Source: Hyparrhenia diplandra
Taxonomy: Eukaryota > Streptophyta > Magnoliopsida > Poales > Poaceae
Length of the DNA stretch: 64,000 nt
Reading direction: 5' to 3'
NCBI GenBank assembly: GCA_015847255.1
Contig: JADLZK010009384.1
Location: 558,001-622,000, forward strand
Both the position numbers and the translations under genes were made by a program. Below, piece after piece: positions 43,582 to 57,729 of this stretch. Each line of letters opens with the position of its first letter. Position 1 is the stretch's first letter. A model generated the notes under the pieces. That model did no database searches, was not told the origin of the DNA, and was given only the letters and a program-made list of their open reading frames with translations.

Positions 43582-45880
43582 TGAAAGGTCCCTTGTGGTT
43601 TTTGGTAATTGAGTGACAACATTAGGTGAACTAATAATGTGTGATTGAGATAATACACAGGAGATTAGTTCACATGTGATGACGCAATGAAGGAGCTTTA
43701 TTGCATATGAGACATGACATGGAGTCATGTGACCAAGGTGGTGAAGATCAAGACAAGGCTTGGCTTGATGGACCGGTTGCAAGTGTGAAGGGCAAGTCGA
43801 GGCAGTGAAGTGATGGACCGCGAGGCGGTGAAGCTTGGGCAAGACTTGGCGCCGACGGACCGACGCCAACGGTGAAGAGCAAGTGAGGTCAAGATCGATG
43901 GACCAATAGTGTCACGTGATGATATGAAGTGGATCATATCATTTGGTGATCGTGTTGGTGCATGTGTTGCATCAGCACTTGGAGATGGAGCGGAATGGAA
44001 ATACGCAAGGCAAAGGTATAACCTATAGGGCATTTCATTTCGCCGGTCATGGGGAGCTTAGAGAAGTTTATGACCGGGTTTAGGATAGATGGCCGTACTA
44101 TCAAGAGGGGCAAACTTGTTTGCATATCGGTCATCTAGTGCCACTTGAGCGATCTAACTTTGCGATGTGTTAGGATCGAGTGGCGTGGTAAGAGCAAGAG
44201 AAAATCCTTTGAAAATGATGGTGAAAATGCTAACACACATGCACATGGTGATGTACACTTGGTGGTGTTGGCACATTTGCAAAGGAGAAGTTGTTTCGGT
44301 GTTTCTTGGACACTTGGACTGCCCTTAGAGTGGAATACTGCTTTGATCCATTGAGAGTTGGATCAAGTAACCATGTGGGTTGTGTAGCCCTCTGAGTAAG
44401 CTTTCCATAGAGTCCAAGATCATCGAAAAACGGAGTTCGGATGAAGGAGATATCGCCGTTTTTTACCGAAAGCGGTGGTCTGACTGGACGCGGTGACCGG
44501 ACCCGCGACCGGAAGCATGCAGGATCGACCGGGACGCACCGGTGTGTGGTTCCGGTCAAAGAAACAGAGAGCATGTTTTTCGTGGTCGTTCTCGGGGAGT
44601 AACCAGACGCATGCACCGGACTCGTGACCGGATGCATGTTTGCCTGACCGGACGCATGCGAAGGGGTTCTATTCTTGGCTGGTTGGGTTTGTCGGTTGTG
44701 ACCGGACTCATCGCGGCGCGTCCGGTCGGCCCGCAGGAATTGCATGTCCCTCCCCAACGGCTCTATTTTGGCTTGTGGCTATAAATAGATGGGGTGGCCG
44801 GCCATGGCTAGTGCTTAGCACACTTGGGCCTTGGTGGCTTATGTTGTGGTGCTAGAGAGCCCTCCCAACTCACTCTAACTTGATAGTGTTCATCCGATTG
44901 AGTGAGTGAGCGATTCTAGTGCGATTCGCGTTGAGAGATCGCATTCGTGGCACTAGGTGATCGTGTTGCAAGCCGGTGTGCTTGTTTCTCTTGGAGGTTG
45001 CCACCTCCTAGACGGCTTGGTGGAAAGAGACTTCGTGAAGCACGCAAGGAAGCTTGTGCGGTGCTCCGAAGGAGGATTTGTGAGAGGTTCGTGCTTACCT
45101 CACGGGGATCGCGAAGAGCGACACTACTTGAGCGTGTCGGTGAGTACCTCCCTTGTGCGTGTGGTGTCTTGCGGTGCCTTGAGAGGCTCACTTGAGAGTG
45201 GTGTCTTGCGGTGCCTTGCGGGGCGTGCCTTGAGGGGCAAGTGATCGGAGAATCACACCGAAGAACCCACTAGGTGAAACGCCAAAGGAACCACCCAAGG
45301 TGTTGGTCGACACAACGAGGAGTAGGGGGAAGTTGGTAAGCTTCCCGATACCTCGGTAAAAAATCACCGGTGTCAACTTGTCTACTCTTCTCGGTGGTTT
45401 GCATTCTCTAAATCACAAGCTTTGTATTTACATTCATATATACCTTGTGCTTGTGCTTGTGGAGTAGCTCTTGCAATTACTAGCTTGTGTAGCTCGTTAG
45501 TTACTTTGCTTAGTTTGTGTAGCTAAGTAATTTGAGCCTTTGGGTTAGGCGTGTGTCGCCTTGTCCTTAGTGCATCTAGTGAGCTTAGGTTTGGCTTTGT
45601 GCTTTTGCTCATTAGAATTGTGTAGGAGCTCACCCTTGTTTGAAGTACTAGTGCATAGGTTTGTGTGACCTTGCAATAGAAACGGTTAGGAGCTCAAGCT
45701 AGGCATATCACCTCATTTGATTTGTGTAGGATCTTTTGTGAGGTGATTTAGAGTCATAGCTAGAGGGGTGAAGTCTTGGCTAAACGAATAGTTTCAATTC
45801 CACATCATATTTGTTTAGCCGGCGCAATTAGTTTTAGAAAGGACTATTCACCCCCCTCCGGTCCCCATCTCGACACTATA
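43582..45880 (+). repeat. element B 5' LTR
   Basis: 2.3 kb, starts TGAAAGGTCCC. It ends CACTATA where the 3' LTR reads CCCTACA, so the terminal CA has mutated. The TATA box is at 44780-44787 and the CCGGAC array at about 44480-44725. Clearly diverged from the element A LTRs, so a different subfamily. Confidence 0.9.
44480..44725 (+). repeat. CCGGAC/GCATGC palindrome array in LTR (B)
   Basis: The same array as in element A, with repeated GACCGGACGCATGC-like units upstream of the TATA box but fewer intact copies. Confidence 0.55.
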
Positions 45881-45882
45881 AG

Positions 45883-45896
45883 TGGTATCAGAGCCG
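45883..45896 (+). other. element B primer-binding site
   Basis: TGGTATCAGAGCCG, complementary to initiator tRNA-Met, two bases after the LTR. Confidence 0.85.
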
Positions 45897-45933
45897 TGGT
45901 CTCTCATTTAGTGGTCTTTGCCGACCCGAGAGG

Positions 45934-47485
45934 ATGGAAACTAGAGGGTTTTATGATGATTGTTTGAATGACACACATATTTTTGATGGCACACACTTTG
46001 CACGGTGGAAACACCATATGCTTGATCATTTTCATGCCATGGGACCCAAAGCATGGTGGGTTATCACAAGTGGTCTCACCATCATGATGGACCATAAGAA
46101 TCTCACCGAAGCTCAAAGGCCTCTCTTTGAAATTGATGCAAATGCTTTATTGTATCTAATCAAATCCTTGAGCTTTGAAGTGTTTGAGAAGGTGAACACT
46201 AGGGTGTCCGCACATATGTTGTGGGAGGACATCAAACACACCTATGGCGATGCCTCAACATGGGATGATGGCAAGTTTGAGGATGAGGCGCCAAAGGAGG
46301 TGATGCATGAGGAAGTTGAGCAAGGTTGCTCCTCCTCATGGTCAAGTGGAGATGATGAAAGACCTACCTCAAGTTCACTTGACAAGGATGATGATGACGG
46401 TTCATGCTCGGTTGATAATGCTACCACAAGCCCATCTACTACCTCAACACATTGTCTCATGTCACTAGGTGACACAAAGGTACCAAATGACAATGTGATT
46501 GATCATGATGATTCCTATGATGAGCTTGTTAGTAGACTTGCTAGCATGACCATGTCTTTAGAAAATGAGAAAGCAAAAGCCTTGAATTTGGAAAATGAAA
46601 TCTCTTTTCTAAAGTCAACATGTGAACAACAAGAGCATCTACTTTATGTTACTACTTGTTCACATGACGAGCTAAAATTGGCTCATGAGGAATTTAGTGT
46701 TACTCATGATAACTTGGTACAAGATCATGCTTTTCTCACTAAGATGCTTTCAATTGAAAAATCTAAAACTAGTGAGAGCTCATCCCTTGGGTCAATTGAT
46801 CAATCACAAATTTGTGCTAACCCTTGTGATGTAGGCAAGAAGCATGTATCCACCTCTTGTAATAATTCATTGGATATGCCATGTTCTTCCTCTTTGAATG
46901 TTTGTTCTTCTCCTATGTCTTGTGAGACTAACCTTTTGAAGGAGAATGATGAGCTCAAAAGGAAAGTGAAGAAATTGAGCAACCGGTTAGAGAGGTGCTA
47001 CAACTCTAAGGTCCTCTTCGAGAAAATAGTGAAGAATCCAAGAAGCCAACATGATAAGAGTGGTCTTGGGTTCATCGAGAAAAAGTTGACCAAAAGTGGG
47101 AGGAAAATAGCAAAGAAGGTCAAGAAGCAAGAAAAAGAGAAGCTATCTCATTTCATGTGCTATCAATGCCATGAAAAGGGACATCTTGCAAAGGCTTGTC
47201 CAAATGAAGAAAAACTTCGAATTGAAGCAACAAGAAAAGCCTCAACCGAAGCCCCAAAATCAAGTCAAGATCAACCATGAAGATGATGGTGACTTGATGA
47301 AGAAGAAGAAAACAAGAAGGGGTGGAAGAGCTTATGCAAGGCATCCAACTCATATCCAAGATGCCAAAATGATGAGCAAGATACAAGCTAAGAAAATAAA
47401 GTTTGCTCACATCAAGTGCTTTGAATGTGGAGACATGGGACACTTTGCCTCGGAGTGTCCTAGCAAGCTTGAGAAGGAAGCTTAA
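45934..47485 (+). pseudogene. element B gag, nearly intact N-terminal 448 codons
   Basis: An unbroken frame runs 45934-47280 with FDGTHFARWKHHMLDHF, an acidic linker, a coiled coil (LVSRLASMTMSLENEKAKA) and CCHC knuckle 1 (CYQCHEKGHLAKACP). One extra base in the text after NEEKL shifts the frame. Knuckle 2 (CFECGDMGHFASECP) continues in the frame of 47171-47485, which stops after LEKEA. Knuckle 3 (CYLCRERGH...) is split by the solo LTR at 47587, and its second half is at 50636. This is the better preserved gag of the pair. Confidence 0.82.
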
Positions 47486-47586
47486 GCAACTCATGAGAGG
47501 CAAGGCAAGAAGAAGCATCAAATGAGCAAGAAAGAATGGGCTCAACAAAAGAGAAGATGCTACTTATGCCGGGAAAGGGGACACAT

Positions 47587-50500
47587 TGTAACACCCGGTT
47601 TTAAGGAGAAAACCGAATGAACACCATATGTGAGCCCCGGAAGTCAAATCTCACATATAGCGACAATTAAAAGGGTAGTATCAATTCACAATGCTTATAA
47701 ATATAACGAACATAATATAAAAGAAAAGAACCTCAGCCTAGCGTGAATGGAAAGACACTCGATCTTCCTCGGTATGGACTCCACGGGGGACCAAGCGACC
47801 GGGTTGACCACAAGCCTAAACTTCTCCCGAGGTGTGGAAATAGCAAGAGTGAGTCCATGTCGAACTCCGCAAGAATAGATAGGCAATATCTATCCAAAAC
47901 CATGATCATTATAACATAAGTAATGTAAAGCATAAAACGATAAATATGAACCGGTTAGCAAATAGAATCATCATCGTTGATGCAAAGAGTTCCAAGGCCG
48001 CCCGTGTCCTTGAGCAAGGCTAGTATACCAGTTTTTCAAACTCTGCGCAGAGGTGTACACTTTCACTATGAGTCGTGATCCCCAAATGCAAGGGTTAGCT
48101 AGACCCAAACACCGGGAACCACTAAGAAGCTCCCCAAAGGTTTGTCTAACAAGTTGGGGCAGCTAAGTCGTCAGACATAGAACCCACCCTTCCTATGTGG
48201 CACATAACTCTCAGCCTATACTCACATATTAACGGGATAAGGGGCATACTATATCCAATTCGGCAATTCCTCCAAGTCGCTAGAAAAATGATCTCTAGGG
48301 AACTAATGTCAGAGCCATATAACCCTCATAGCTGTACTGTAAATCCCGGCCCTCTAATACGGACAAATCATCACATTGCCAAATATTCATTTTTAACGTT
48401 CATTGCATAAACATTAAGCAAGCTATAAGATCATGGTTTAAAGCTAGCATATCCCAAAACTATACTTACCTTTTATAGTTGCTCCAACTTTCTCTTAGGT
48501 TGCTTCTGGTCATCATCTTCCGATCTTCAATACTCACAAGCGGTCCTCATTCTACTCGTAGCAAGCATCACACATACAAGTAGGCAAAAAGAATAAACTA
48601 AGAACAGTACACCAACAGAGGAAACAAGTTGACAAGTTTGTAAAAGCTATCTACACGTCACTATGATCAGGAGACTAGAAACAATATAAATGGAACTTTA
48701 CTGGATTGGTCGATGGTTATTGCTGGCAGTGCTTGAGAGATGGAACTTTCATGATTGAATTGCAGCAGATGGTTTGGCGGTGGTCTGCATGTGCCCAACG
48801 TGAAATTGCAGGGCATGCACATGACGAATTGCATGCATGCTTATAGGTGGTGTGTTTCTATAGTATTTGTGGAATTGTTTTTCTAAAGAAAAACGGCCAT
48901 ACATGTATGTGACTTCATGCTAGCGACATCAAGCTAACAAGCAAAGCTGGAAAACGCAAACTGCTCAGGATGGGTGTAGGTGTATATATGTATTTCTAAT
49001 GTATTTCATGATTTATTTTTGTGAAGGAAAACGGCAAGAAAACAAATGGATGTCATTGTGATGTCAGCAAGCATGTCATCAAGCTAGCAATGTCATCAGC
49101 AAGCTAGTTAGGATGGAAAGCATGGCCGGCGATGGAGCTTTGAGCATGGCGAACAGTGGACTCACCTAGATGGTTCTCATCGGACGGATAGCTTGGTGAG
49201 GATGCAAAGGCAGGATGTGACGGACGGCGAGTCGGCGACTACCTGCAGGCGTTCGATCGGCAACATGCACTTGGTGAACAACGGATAGCATAAGGTACAG
49301 AGAGGAAGCAGGGCATAACCAAAAGCTTCATAACCTCGACGTAGATCGGTAGCAGGGTAGCAGGTAAGGCAGCAGTCAACGTGCACCGCTCGGGATCGTG
49401 GACGGCTCCAACCTGAGATGTCCGGCGAGACGGGTACCAGGCAGCAGCACGCTAGGGTTACGGCGGCTTGTCTTCACGGACAAAGAGCTCCAGCGATGAG
49501 TACAAGATCGATGACTACAGCTCGACAGGGCAGCAATGGTTCCTTGTCAGTGGTTTGTAGACGGCGGCGAGGCAACAGTCGGATTGCTCTCAGCGGCGGC
49601 GGAATAGGGTTTCGGCTGCTGCTTGCTCGGGCGTGGGCGTCAGCTGCGAACAGGAGCAAGACGCAAACGCGGCTTGGTTCTTATAGCCCAGGGCTCGCGC
49701 GGATTTTTAGGAGGCTTCGTTGCGGAGTCGAGTCTGGCTCAAGTCCGACTCGATACCAGAGGCTTGCTAGTTATAGCTAGGCACGTACGTGCAAGTGGAA
49801 CGGCAGGATGGAAACTGAATCATAAGGGTATATATATGTATATATTGCCAATTGCTTGCTTTTCCAGATTTTGACATCACGTCAAAGCAAAAGGTACGAG
49901 GAACTAAAATAAAGAAAACATATACGTCTGAATCTGCACGAGACCGATTCGAGGAAGGGCCAAACGATCTTGAGCTCTGATAGTTTAGGATCAGAATTAA
50001 CTATTTCAGAATTAATTCTATGCACAAGAATAATTCTAGAAAAAGTTAGAGACTCCAAGAGATAGATAAGTGCAAACGAGGCCTTGATTTCGATTAGTAA
50101 AAGAGCAATATAGCTTGGACTGAGACGGACTAGGATGACGATTATTTTTGGGATTATGTACTTTCATGACTCATAATAATTCTAGAGAAGTCAAGGATAT
50201 GTTAAGCCAAGATAAAGTAATCCCCGGGAAGACTTGTGGGGGATATGTTGATGAATGATGCACTCAGAGGGATGATTTAGAGAACATGAGAAGGACATTT
50301 GGAATCCACAAATTTAAAGAATATGATCGACAAAGAAATGATTTTTATTATAGAAAAGCAAGAGACGAGTGAGAGACGGATAGGCAGACTTTCTAAACGC
50401 ATGATGAAAACTTTTCTCACTCAACACAAAGTCAAACAACAAGCAAAGTTCAAGTCAAGACACCATCCGTCAAATTAATTCAAAAAGAGTTTGAAACTTC

Positions 50501-50630
50501 ACATTTTTCCTATAACTAAATTTGCACTAACGTAAACTAAACTTGGGAAATTTTATATAAATATTGAAATCATTTATTTAATTTAATGTTTCTATTCACA
50601 ACCCAAAATCAGAAATTTTGGGGTGTGACA
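47587..50630. mobile_element. solo LTR (Gypsy-like) inserted in element B gag
   Basis: 3044 bp running TGTAACACCC...GGGTGTGACA, flanked by 5-bp repeats CACAT (47582-47586, 50631-50635). CACAT occurs once at the same place in element A (about 25331). No primer site, polypurine tract or pol domain was found inside, so it is read as a single long LTR left by LTR-LTR recombination. TGTCACACCCC starts (minus strand) are common in grass Gypsy elements. Confidence 0.75.
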
Positions 50631-50842
50631 CACATGGCTCATTCTTGTCCCCTAGGTAACGATTCTAAGCCTATTTCTATTGATGATAATAATGTGCTTA
50701 GAAAGGATGACAATGGTACTTCTCCGGTTACTATTGCAAAACATCCCGCTACTCATACTAAGGCAATGCCTAAGTATGTTGCACCTAACTTGAGAGGACC
50801 CAAACAAGTTTGGGTACCATCAAAAGTGGATGATTGTTTGTA
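50631..50842 (+). pseudogene. element B gag C-terminal end
   Basis: Continuation of gag after the solo LTR: second half of knuckle 3 (MAHSCPLG), then NDSKPISIDDNNVLRKD and GPKQVWVPSKVDDC before a stop at 50840. It is collinear with 25332-25535 of element A. Confidence 0.8.
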
Positions 50843-50844
50843 GG

Positions 50845-53722
50845 TAACATGTCATTGGAGGCTTGATTCAATTGAATTCATATTGTTCATCATTTCATTG
50901 AGTCAAGTATTGAAGCTTATTGCTATCTCATCCCAATGCCAAGTCATGATAAGTGAAGTCCAAATGAGCTACAACATACAAGTGCTATAGTTCAAGTTGT
51001 GGTGACTTATTGGAATATTTGAAGGCTTGCAAAAATATTTGAGATGAAGCTTGCTATTTGATGATCATGAGCTACAAAGGTATATTCCTAAGTGATCACA
51101 CATATTTGGGTGCATATGAGTTGATTGAATTGGATATATATGCATATATTGCTTGCTATGAGATGCTTGAATGGATTAAATGCTTAGTGAACAAATTTGA
51201 GTTGGTTTGAATGGATATGATCATGAGATGAACTTTAGTAAGTGGATTGAATTGATACATGTCTTGTGAAGTATTCAAACAAGTTAGCTTCAAGTTTGAT
51301 TCAATTTGATGAAGCATAGCTCAATTGCTCAAATCTGTCCACTATTGCAAAATCTGAGTGAGCTGTGATCTTAGCCATATTTGGATGATCAAATCTTATT
51401 AGAATGTCTTGAAATTTGGTATGCATGCTCAATACTTATGGTAGAAGTTGCTGCAAAAATTTCGTGATGAGAAGATAAGGGATACTTCGGTTTTGGAGTG
51501 GAACTTGTCAACTATGCTGCAGCAGTTTTCAGCATGTGGTAGTGTGGAAAGATGTGAAATCTGGTATCAATCTAGAAGGAGTATGAAGCTCAAATTTTTA
51601 TGGCTGCTAGATGACTTAGTGTTGACATCTCCACCAAATTTTGTGGCATTTCAACATGTACATTGAGAGTTATGGTTCATCCTTTGAGATGTACAAAATC
51701 TGCCGTAAAAGTGACAAACATTGATTTGATCAAGAGTCACTTTGATTGAAAGGTCCTCAAGTTGGTTTCATATTTATAAGTGCTTGAGGCACCTAAGTTT
51801 GGTTTTGAATTGAGTTAGAAGCATCAAACAATGAGTACAAAATCTATTGATTTGGGGGAGTGTACTTTGTACACATCTAGTACTCAAGTTGGAGATCAAG
51901 TTCAAGCTCAAGATGGAGAGCAAGAAATGAGTTCAAGTGATCATTGGATATCTTTGGAAGAAAGAAAAGGACTTAAAGAAGAATCAAGTCTATTCATCAT
52001 ATCAAGTCCATCACTTGGATTAATCAATCAAATTCTATTCAAGTGAGTGTCAAGAATAGTTCTTGGTGAGATCACTTCTCCCTAGAGAGGGCGTGCCGCC
52101 CATGAGTGGGATTGACAAGTTGGGATGTTTGGAGGGACCAACATGGAAGTGATGATCTAGGGATATTCAAGATGGTTAGTTGAAGAAATCAAAAGGATTG
52201 ATCAAAAGGAAGCAAGCAACACCAAAAAAGAGAGACATTCATGCAAATTCAAATGGTATTCTCTTATGCAAGCAAAGATCAAAAGAAGCAAGCCAACCAC
52301 AACATGATAGTGCACTTGATCATAAGTGGTTCTCAATTCATATGGGTGAAGCATGGAATTCAAATTGGTATATTTTGACTTCACCAAGCTATTGAAATGG
52401 ACTTCACATTGCTATTGAGGAGCTAAATTGGAATCATATTGACTATCCTCTACTCCAAGATAGCAAAGGTATCATTGTAATGTGCATGATCATTTCATCC
52501 CTTACTAGTATGCGGTTAGTGCATATAGTACATGCTTATTAAGGTCATGCATGACAAATGAAAGTTTTAAATTTATTGCTACCACTATTGCTTGAATGAT
52601 TATATGATCTAGTGGTTCGTATATGAATTTGTTCATGAGCTAATGATCCTAAGTACTTGATCTATTTTGGATTGCTCACAAGTGACAAGTACAACATTGG
52701 CAAGATAACCCTTATACTTTATGAGGTGTGAAGAAGCTTGTCATTGGACCAAACCGGACTTGGAAGCTATGGCAAATCATTTTAGTTCAAGTCAACAAGA
52801 AGAGACTCATGGAAACAATCGTGTTCAAGAATTGATTACAATTGACAAATATTTTCAAGTGGCATCCACATTGCAAGTTGCAAGAATCAGTGGTTTCACA
52901 AGTGATCCTCAACTTTAAGTGATCAATTCAACTCAAGAAAGCTACCCTCAAGAATTCAAATGGATTGACATATGCTTTGACATAGGGGAGGTGCCCCACC
53001 TCAAGATCAAGGTCAAGGATCCTACAAGTAACCTACATGTGGCATTTCTAGGTGGTCTTCATGCTTCCACATGTGGTTGTTACAAGTGGTGTCATTCCAA
53101 CATATGGTGGTGTCCATCAAAAAATGAAGATTCAAGACTCAACCATCTATCCCTAGTCACACCCTTTGTATCAAAAAGAGGCATACCTTTTATGGAAATT
53201 GATGACAAAGGGGGAGAGATTGGAACAAAGATATGAACATGGGGAGAATGGAACATGGACGTGGACCATGAGGGAGCAAGATTGAAGATTAGAGGAGGAT
53301 CAAAATTCTTGGACAAAAGAGAAGCACACAAGTTGGGGAGCAAGCTCATGAACTTGATTGATTGCATTTGATATGTTCATATTCATGTGCTTGCTTGCAT
53401 TTGCATAAGTTTTAAAATTTTATATGCAATGCTTTGTGTGGTGTATGCTAGTTATAGAACTTGATTGATGATATGATAACTAGCATGCATAGGTTGTAGC
53501 TAGACATATATATGCTTAATGAGAATCAAGTGCCATTACATATAATGTTGATCTCACATGGTATCTTGAGTTGTGATGTATGTCTAGTTACATGGATGAT
53601 GCTAAGGATGAACTTCAAATTTGCAACTCCGATTGGTATCACGCTTCAAAGGTTTATCCTATACACCTTAGCATCACTTTGTAGTGTTAACCCTCCCAAA
53701 ATTTTCATATTTATGCATGTGT
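50845..53722 (+). other. element B non-coding tail
   Basis: Matches the element A tail, including the GTGTAC-TTT-GTACAC palindrome at 51860-51874 just after a purine run. It breaks off at 53722, at the start of a TGTCACACCCC sequence. Element A continues for about 110 bp more before its polypurine tract. Confidence 0.7.
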
Positions 53723-54541
53723 TGTCACACCCCATTTCTGAGGTTCCTTAATCACACGTATTTGCGCCAGGATCACGCACAAATACGCCTAATTAAGTAT
53801 AGATATGATATCAAAAACTATACTTTTATTGCTATTGGGAAAAATGTGATACAAGGTTTGGGTTTACATGTCTCGACCCTAGGCCTAGCTTCCTAAACCT
53901 ATCAGAGTTCGAACGCAACGCCTATAATAGGGCTCCATTCCTACAGGCAAGCTTGGAGTGCGGACAAACCCTTGGACTTACTCCTATTGCACGGTCCTAT
54001 ACTCGATCGCAACATTCTCATGTAACTCCTTCACGGTCCCTCCGTCTTCAAGTGTCCTCCTTGTGGTCCCGTCCTCGTGTCGTTCTTCGTAGCTTGATTT
54101 CCTTGGATACACTCCTGCAGCTGGCATTCTAAAAATAGAAATAGAGGGGTGAGTACTTTCGTACTCAGCAAGTCCCAACCGGTGGGGGTGAAAGGTTACC
54201 ATTAAGGGTTGGGCCCTAGTAGAGCTTACAACTCTCACTAGTTCCCGGGTTAGTTATTATGCAAGCTCAAGTTAAGTTACATACCGGATTGTGATTCTAA
54301 TCACGGATGTTCCGGCCTAGCATTTGCCCATTCCAAGGACGTGGCTATTCGAATAGATTTGGGTAACTCTGCAGAGGTTGTACACTTTCCCCACACGATA
54401 GTCATTGTCTTCACCATACGACCGGCTTAGCGGGGGCCTAACGAGATCCCGTACCCGCTTGGGCCGTCACCCTAGGTTTTGGTATAATCCTACCACGACT
54501 TCTCGGGGGTTGGAAAATGGGGAGGCCACTCAGCACCCCAT
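53723..54541. mobile_element. Gypsy-type LTR fragment
   Basis: Starts TGTCACACCCC, the typical grass Gypsy LTR beginning, and runs 819 bp until element C begins. No end with CA and no target duplication can be seen, because the far side is lost in the 61488-63433 rearrangement. Confidence 0.5.
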
Positions 54542-55878
54542 TGTTGGTATTTGTTAACCTACAGGAATATAATCCGCAAGCCGAACGGATACCGGTGAGC
54601 ACTTCACCCGGGAATAGGGCTTTAAATATCGAATCCACAGGAGAAGGTGAGAGAGTATGTCGAGGTGTATAGCTAAATCCAGAGTGGCTATAAAACTAGA
54701 TTTAAAAGAGAGGTAAGGAGTTCTAGTAGGAAGGTCTTGTTCTCACTTCAAGTAAATCATTTGCACATTGTTCTTAAGAGGGGTTGTCATGAAGAAACTC
54801 TTAATAAAGGGAATCTACGCTAACAACGTGAGGGCTCCTACGATTTCTATAAACGGGGCGGGCATACAAAGGACTCAATGGCTGTCACCACCACGAACGA
54901 CCTTAACGGTTGGTGTTTCACCCCGACTTATAGAAGGTATTCGTAATAAGCTAGTCAATCTAAGCACCACGCTTACATTAATCTAACAACTTCAATTCAA
55001 GAGCGACAGGAATCAAAGTAATCTTATCAAAGAAATACGAACCTTAAGAACAATAGAGACAATACCACTTACTCGAATGGAAGTCGAACAATCCACAAGA
55101 TCTCAGAGTCGTGCTCCAATGGCACCAACTCTAGAGGAAGAAGAAGATGGAGGCGCCGACAGCTCCGGGCCTTCCTTCAACTCCGCCTCAACCGCGCTCT
55201 AATTCTCTCAACTTGAAGCTCTACTCTCAACTCTAATCTAAGGCTTCTAGTTCTACATCTTGTCTAATCTTCTACTTCTAGTTCTTGAACTAGAGCTAAG
55301 GCCGTCGACTAGAGCCGGATCTCGATCCGATATGATGATGAGTTGATCTCGAGATGATTGAAACGGGGGCCCGGGGGGCTTGCTTATATAGTCGGGAGGA
55401 GGTGCCGCGTCTTGGACTTGGATTTCAACTCGAACTCCTCCCGTCGTCGTCGGATCAAACCGACATTAATCATGCGGTTTAGATTGCATCTTAGAGGCGG
55501 TGGAAGAACATTCTGGAAGCGTGGCCTGCTTGGGCCAGGGGCCAGGCCGAGCGGCCTAACAGGGAGGCCGGCCGGCCTAGGGTGGGTCCCACCCTGGGTC
55601 CCGCGACGCGTCGTGGCTTCTGGAGTCTTCTAGATGATGTTTTCTTGGGTGTTAAGTTTCGTTCACGTCCGGGCGTATTCCGAGCCTTCTAGACTTCGTT
55701 CCAGGAGTTGGATTGCGTTACGAATTCGTCGTTTTTCTGTTAAGTCCCCGCAAATCATAACTTTACCAAAACTCATGGAAATCATTAGTATAAACCCCTA
55801 ATAATATTATCTATTTATATTTTAGTCCTTTTCCATGTTTAGTTGACAATTAAAAGTATACGTTAACATGTGTCAACA
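54542..55878 (-). repeat. element C 3' LTR, complete
   Basis: 1337 bp running TGTTGGTATTTG...GTGTCAACA. On the minus strand a TATA-type box CTATATAAGC lies at about 55382-55391. Confidence 0.85.
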
Positions 55879-55895
55879 AACTCCCCACACTTAGG
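55879..55895 (-). other. element C polypurine tract
   Basis: On the minus strand AAGTGTGGGGAGTT lies just before the LTR start TGTTGACA. Confidence 0.75.
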
Positions 55896-56384
55896 CTTTT
55901 ACTCGCCCTCGATAAAAAGGATGGTCTAACTTTAATGTAACCGTAGAGACAAAGAATGGATCATAATTATACTCCGTGGTCATACCGCACTTTGGGATAT
56001 CCGAGCATAAAATGGTTAGAAACAGATCACCTTAAATTCTTAAACCAAGTCACTTGGAGAGATTTTGCATAAGTTTTGAAAAGAAAACATAGCTCTACTT
56101 ACTACTCCTTTGTGACACTCTCAAGTCTCTCAAAATATATTATATCCTCACAGTTCATTTATTATATCATATGTGGAGCTCAAGAACATGTAGCACACTT
56201 ACCTTGTATTTATTGCTAAGTCAACTGTGGATCCATGGAGATAGATGTCATGAGTCATAGATCAAGATGTGTATGTGAGTTAAGATTATTATTACCGATG
56301 CTCTCTCTAGTTGAAAATCTTCTATCTCCCTTTTTTCAGCATTTATATTTATTTATTTTTCAAGCGAGGTAACCAGCTATTTAG

Positions 56385-56570
56385 TGGAGAGGTGGGTTCT
56401 ACTCACCCTCGGACACTTGTCCATTTTTACTCTCTTATTTATTAGAGAAGTGGGTCCTACTCACCCTCGGACACTTGTCCATTATTCTTCTCTTCATTTT
56501 TGCCTTTTCTCTTTTCTTTTTTTGAGAGGGGGGTTCTTCGACCCGTAGAACACTTGCTCATTTTCTCCTC
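56385..56570. repeat. tandem repeat in element C
   Basis: About three units of 65-70 bp carrying GAGAGGTGGGTTCTACTC and CACCCTCGGACACTTGTCCAT. The third is diverged (GGGGTTCTTCGACCCGTAGAA). Confidence 0.75.
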
Positions 56571-57729
56571 TCTCTCACTTTTCTCTCCACTCTTAGAATT
56601 TTGAACATTTGGCTTTTTCATAGCTGTACCTTTTTCAACAATTAAAATTATAGGAGATAGAGATTAAAACTTTTAGAGCATGGATACTTTAGTGAAAGCA
56701 AAGTGTATGTGATCTTGATCTTAGACTTTAGACAAATTTCAACATGGGTCGTGGTTTTTGACAAAGCTCAACACAAGAAAGCAACAATTAATTAGATTTA
56801 TCTTTAATGATTGCTACGGCTCTATTAGGATGTATCATTGATCACAAAGGAAAAGCATAACTAATGATTTTAATATTTTGAAATAACTCTCCAAAGACAA
56901 GATAAAAGAAAGAGGATCTCATTATTCTAACTTTATTATTTCTCATGTTTTAAGCAATTAAAACATCCCAACAAGTGACAGGTATATGTAGGAATTTTAA
57001 TCATGCAAAACTTTGTTCATGGGTTAACAAGACATCTTTTCATATAGGGAAAACATACCATAACAGAAAAGACTTATTTTAATTCGAACGGAAAGTAATT
57101 TGCGAAAATTGAAAAGTTTTAGGAAGCAAACCGAGCGGTGGACGAAGTCGGGCCTACATGGGAAGGACGCAGGGGGCCGGTCGGCACAGTATATGGGCGG
57201 TCGGCCTCCCATTGGACCGTGTCGGGCGCGGTTCGTCGTGCGAGTCGATGGTTCCGTCTTGGTTCTGAATTTCTTGATTTTGGTCGCGAAAAATTCGTCG
57301 AGGATCTCCCCACACTTATTTTCTCGTTATCTTGCATACAAAGCATGGTGGAGACAAAAACATATCAGAAATATATGGAGAATAATTGACTCAACTTGTG
57401 GATGACTTCCATAAGAGCACTTTATTATATAATTCGAATCCTAATATTTAATAGTAAACTAATTTTGACTAAACCGAACTAAACAAATTAATCGAACTAA
57501 CTTTTATAACTCACACGCTAAGACTCATTAACTCGTATATAATAACTAGCTAATATTAAAAAGGTAAAGTAGCAATACTTATCGTGATAGCGGGGTGCTC
57601 TCCCCTAAACTGGATCTTGAAGTAGTCCTTTTGTTCGTCCTTGGAACTCGTTCTCCCGCGGGTTCTCCTTAAATGTTCTCCCTACAAATATTAATTCCGC
57701 ATATACCCCGAAGAAACAAATTCTAGGAA

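Noticed and set aside
43324..43869. 181-codon minus-strand frame
   Set aside because: It runs across the junction between older transposon DNA and the 5' LTR of element B, so it is not a single gene.
45934..47280. 448-codon frame as a host zinc-knuckle gene
   Set aside because: It starts 38 bases after a tRNA-Met primer site, lies inside LTRs with matching target duplications and is homologous to the broken gag of element A.
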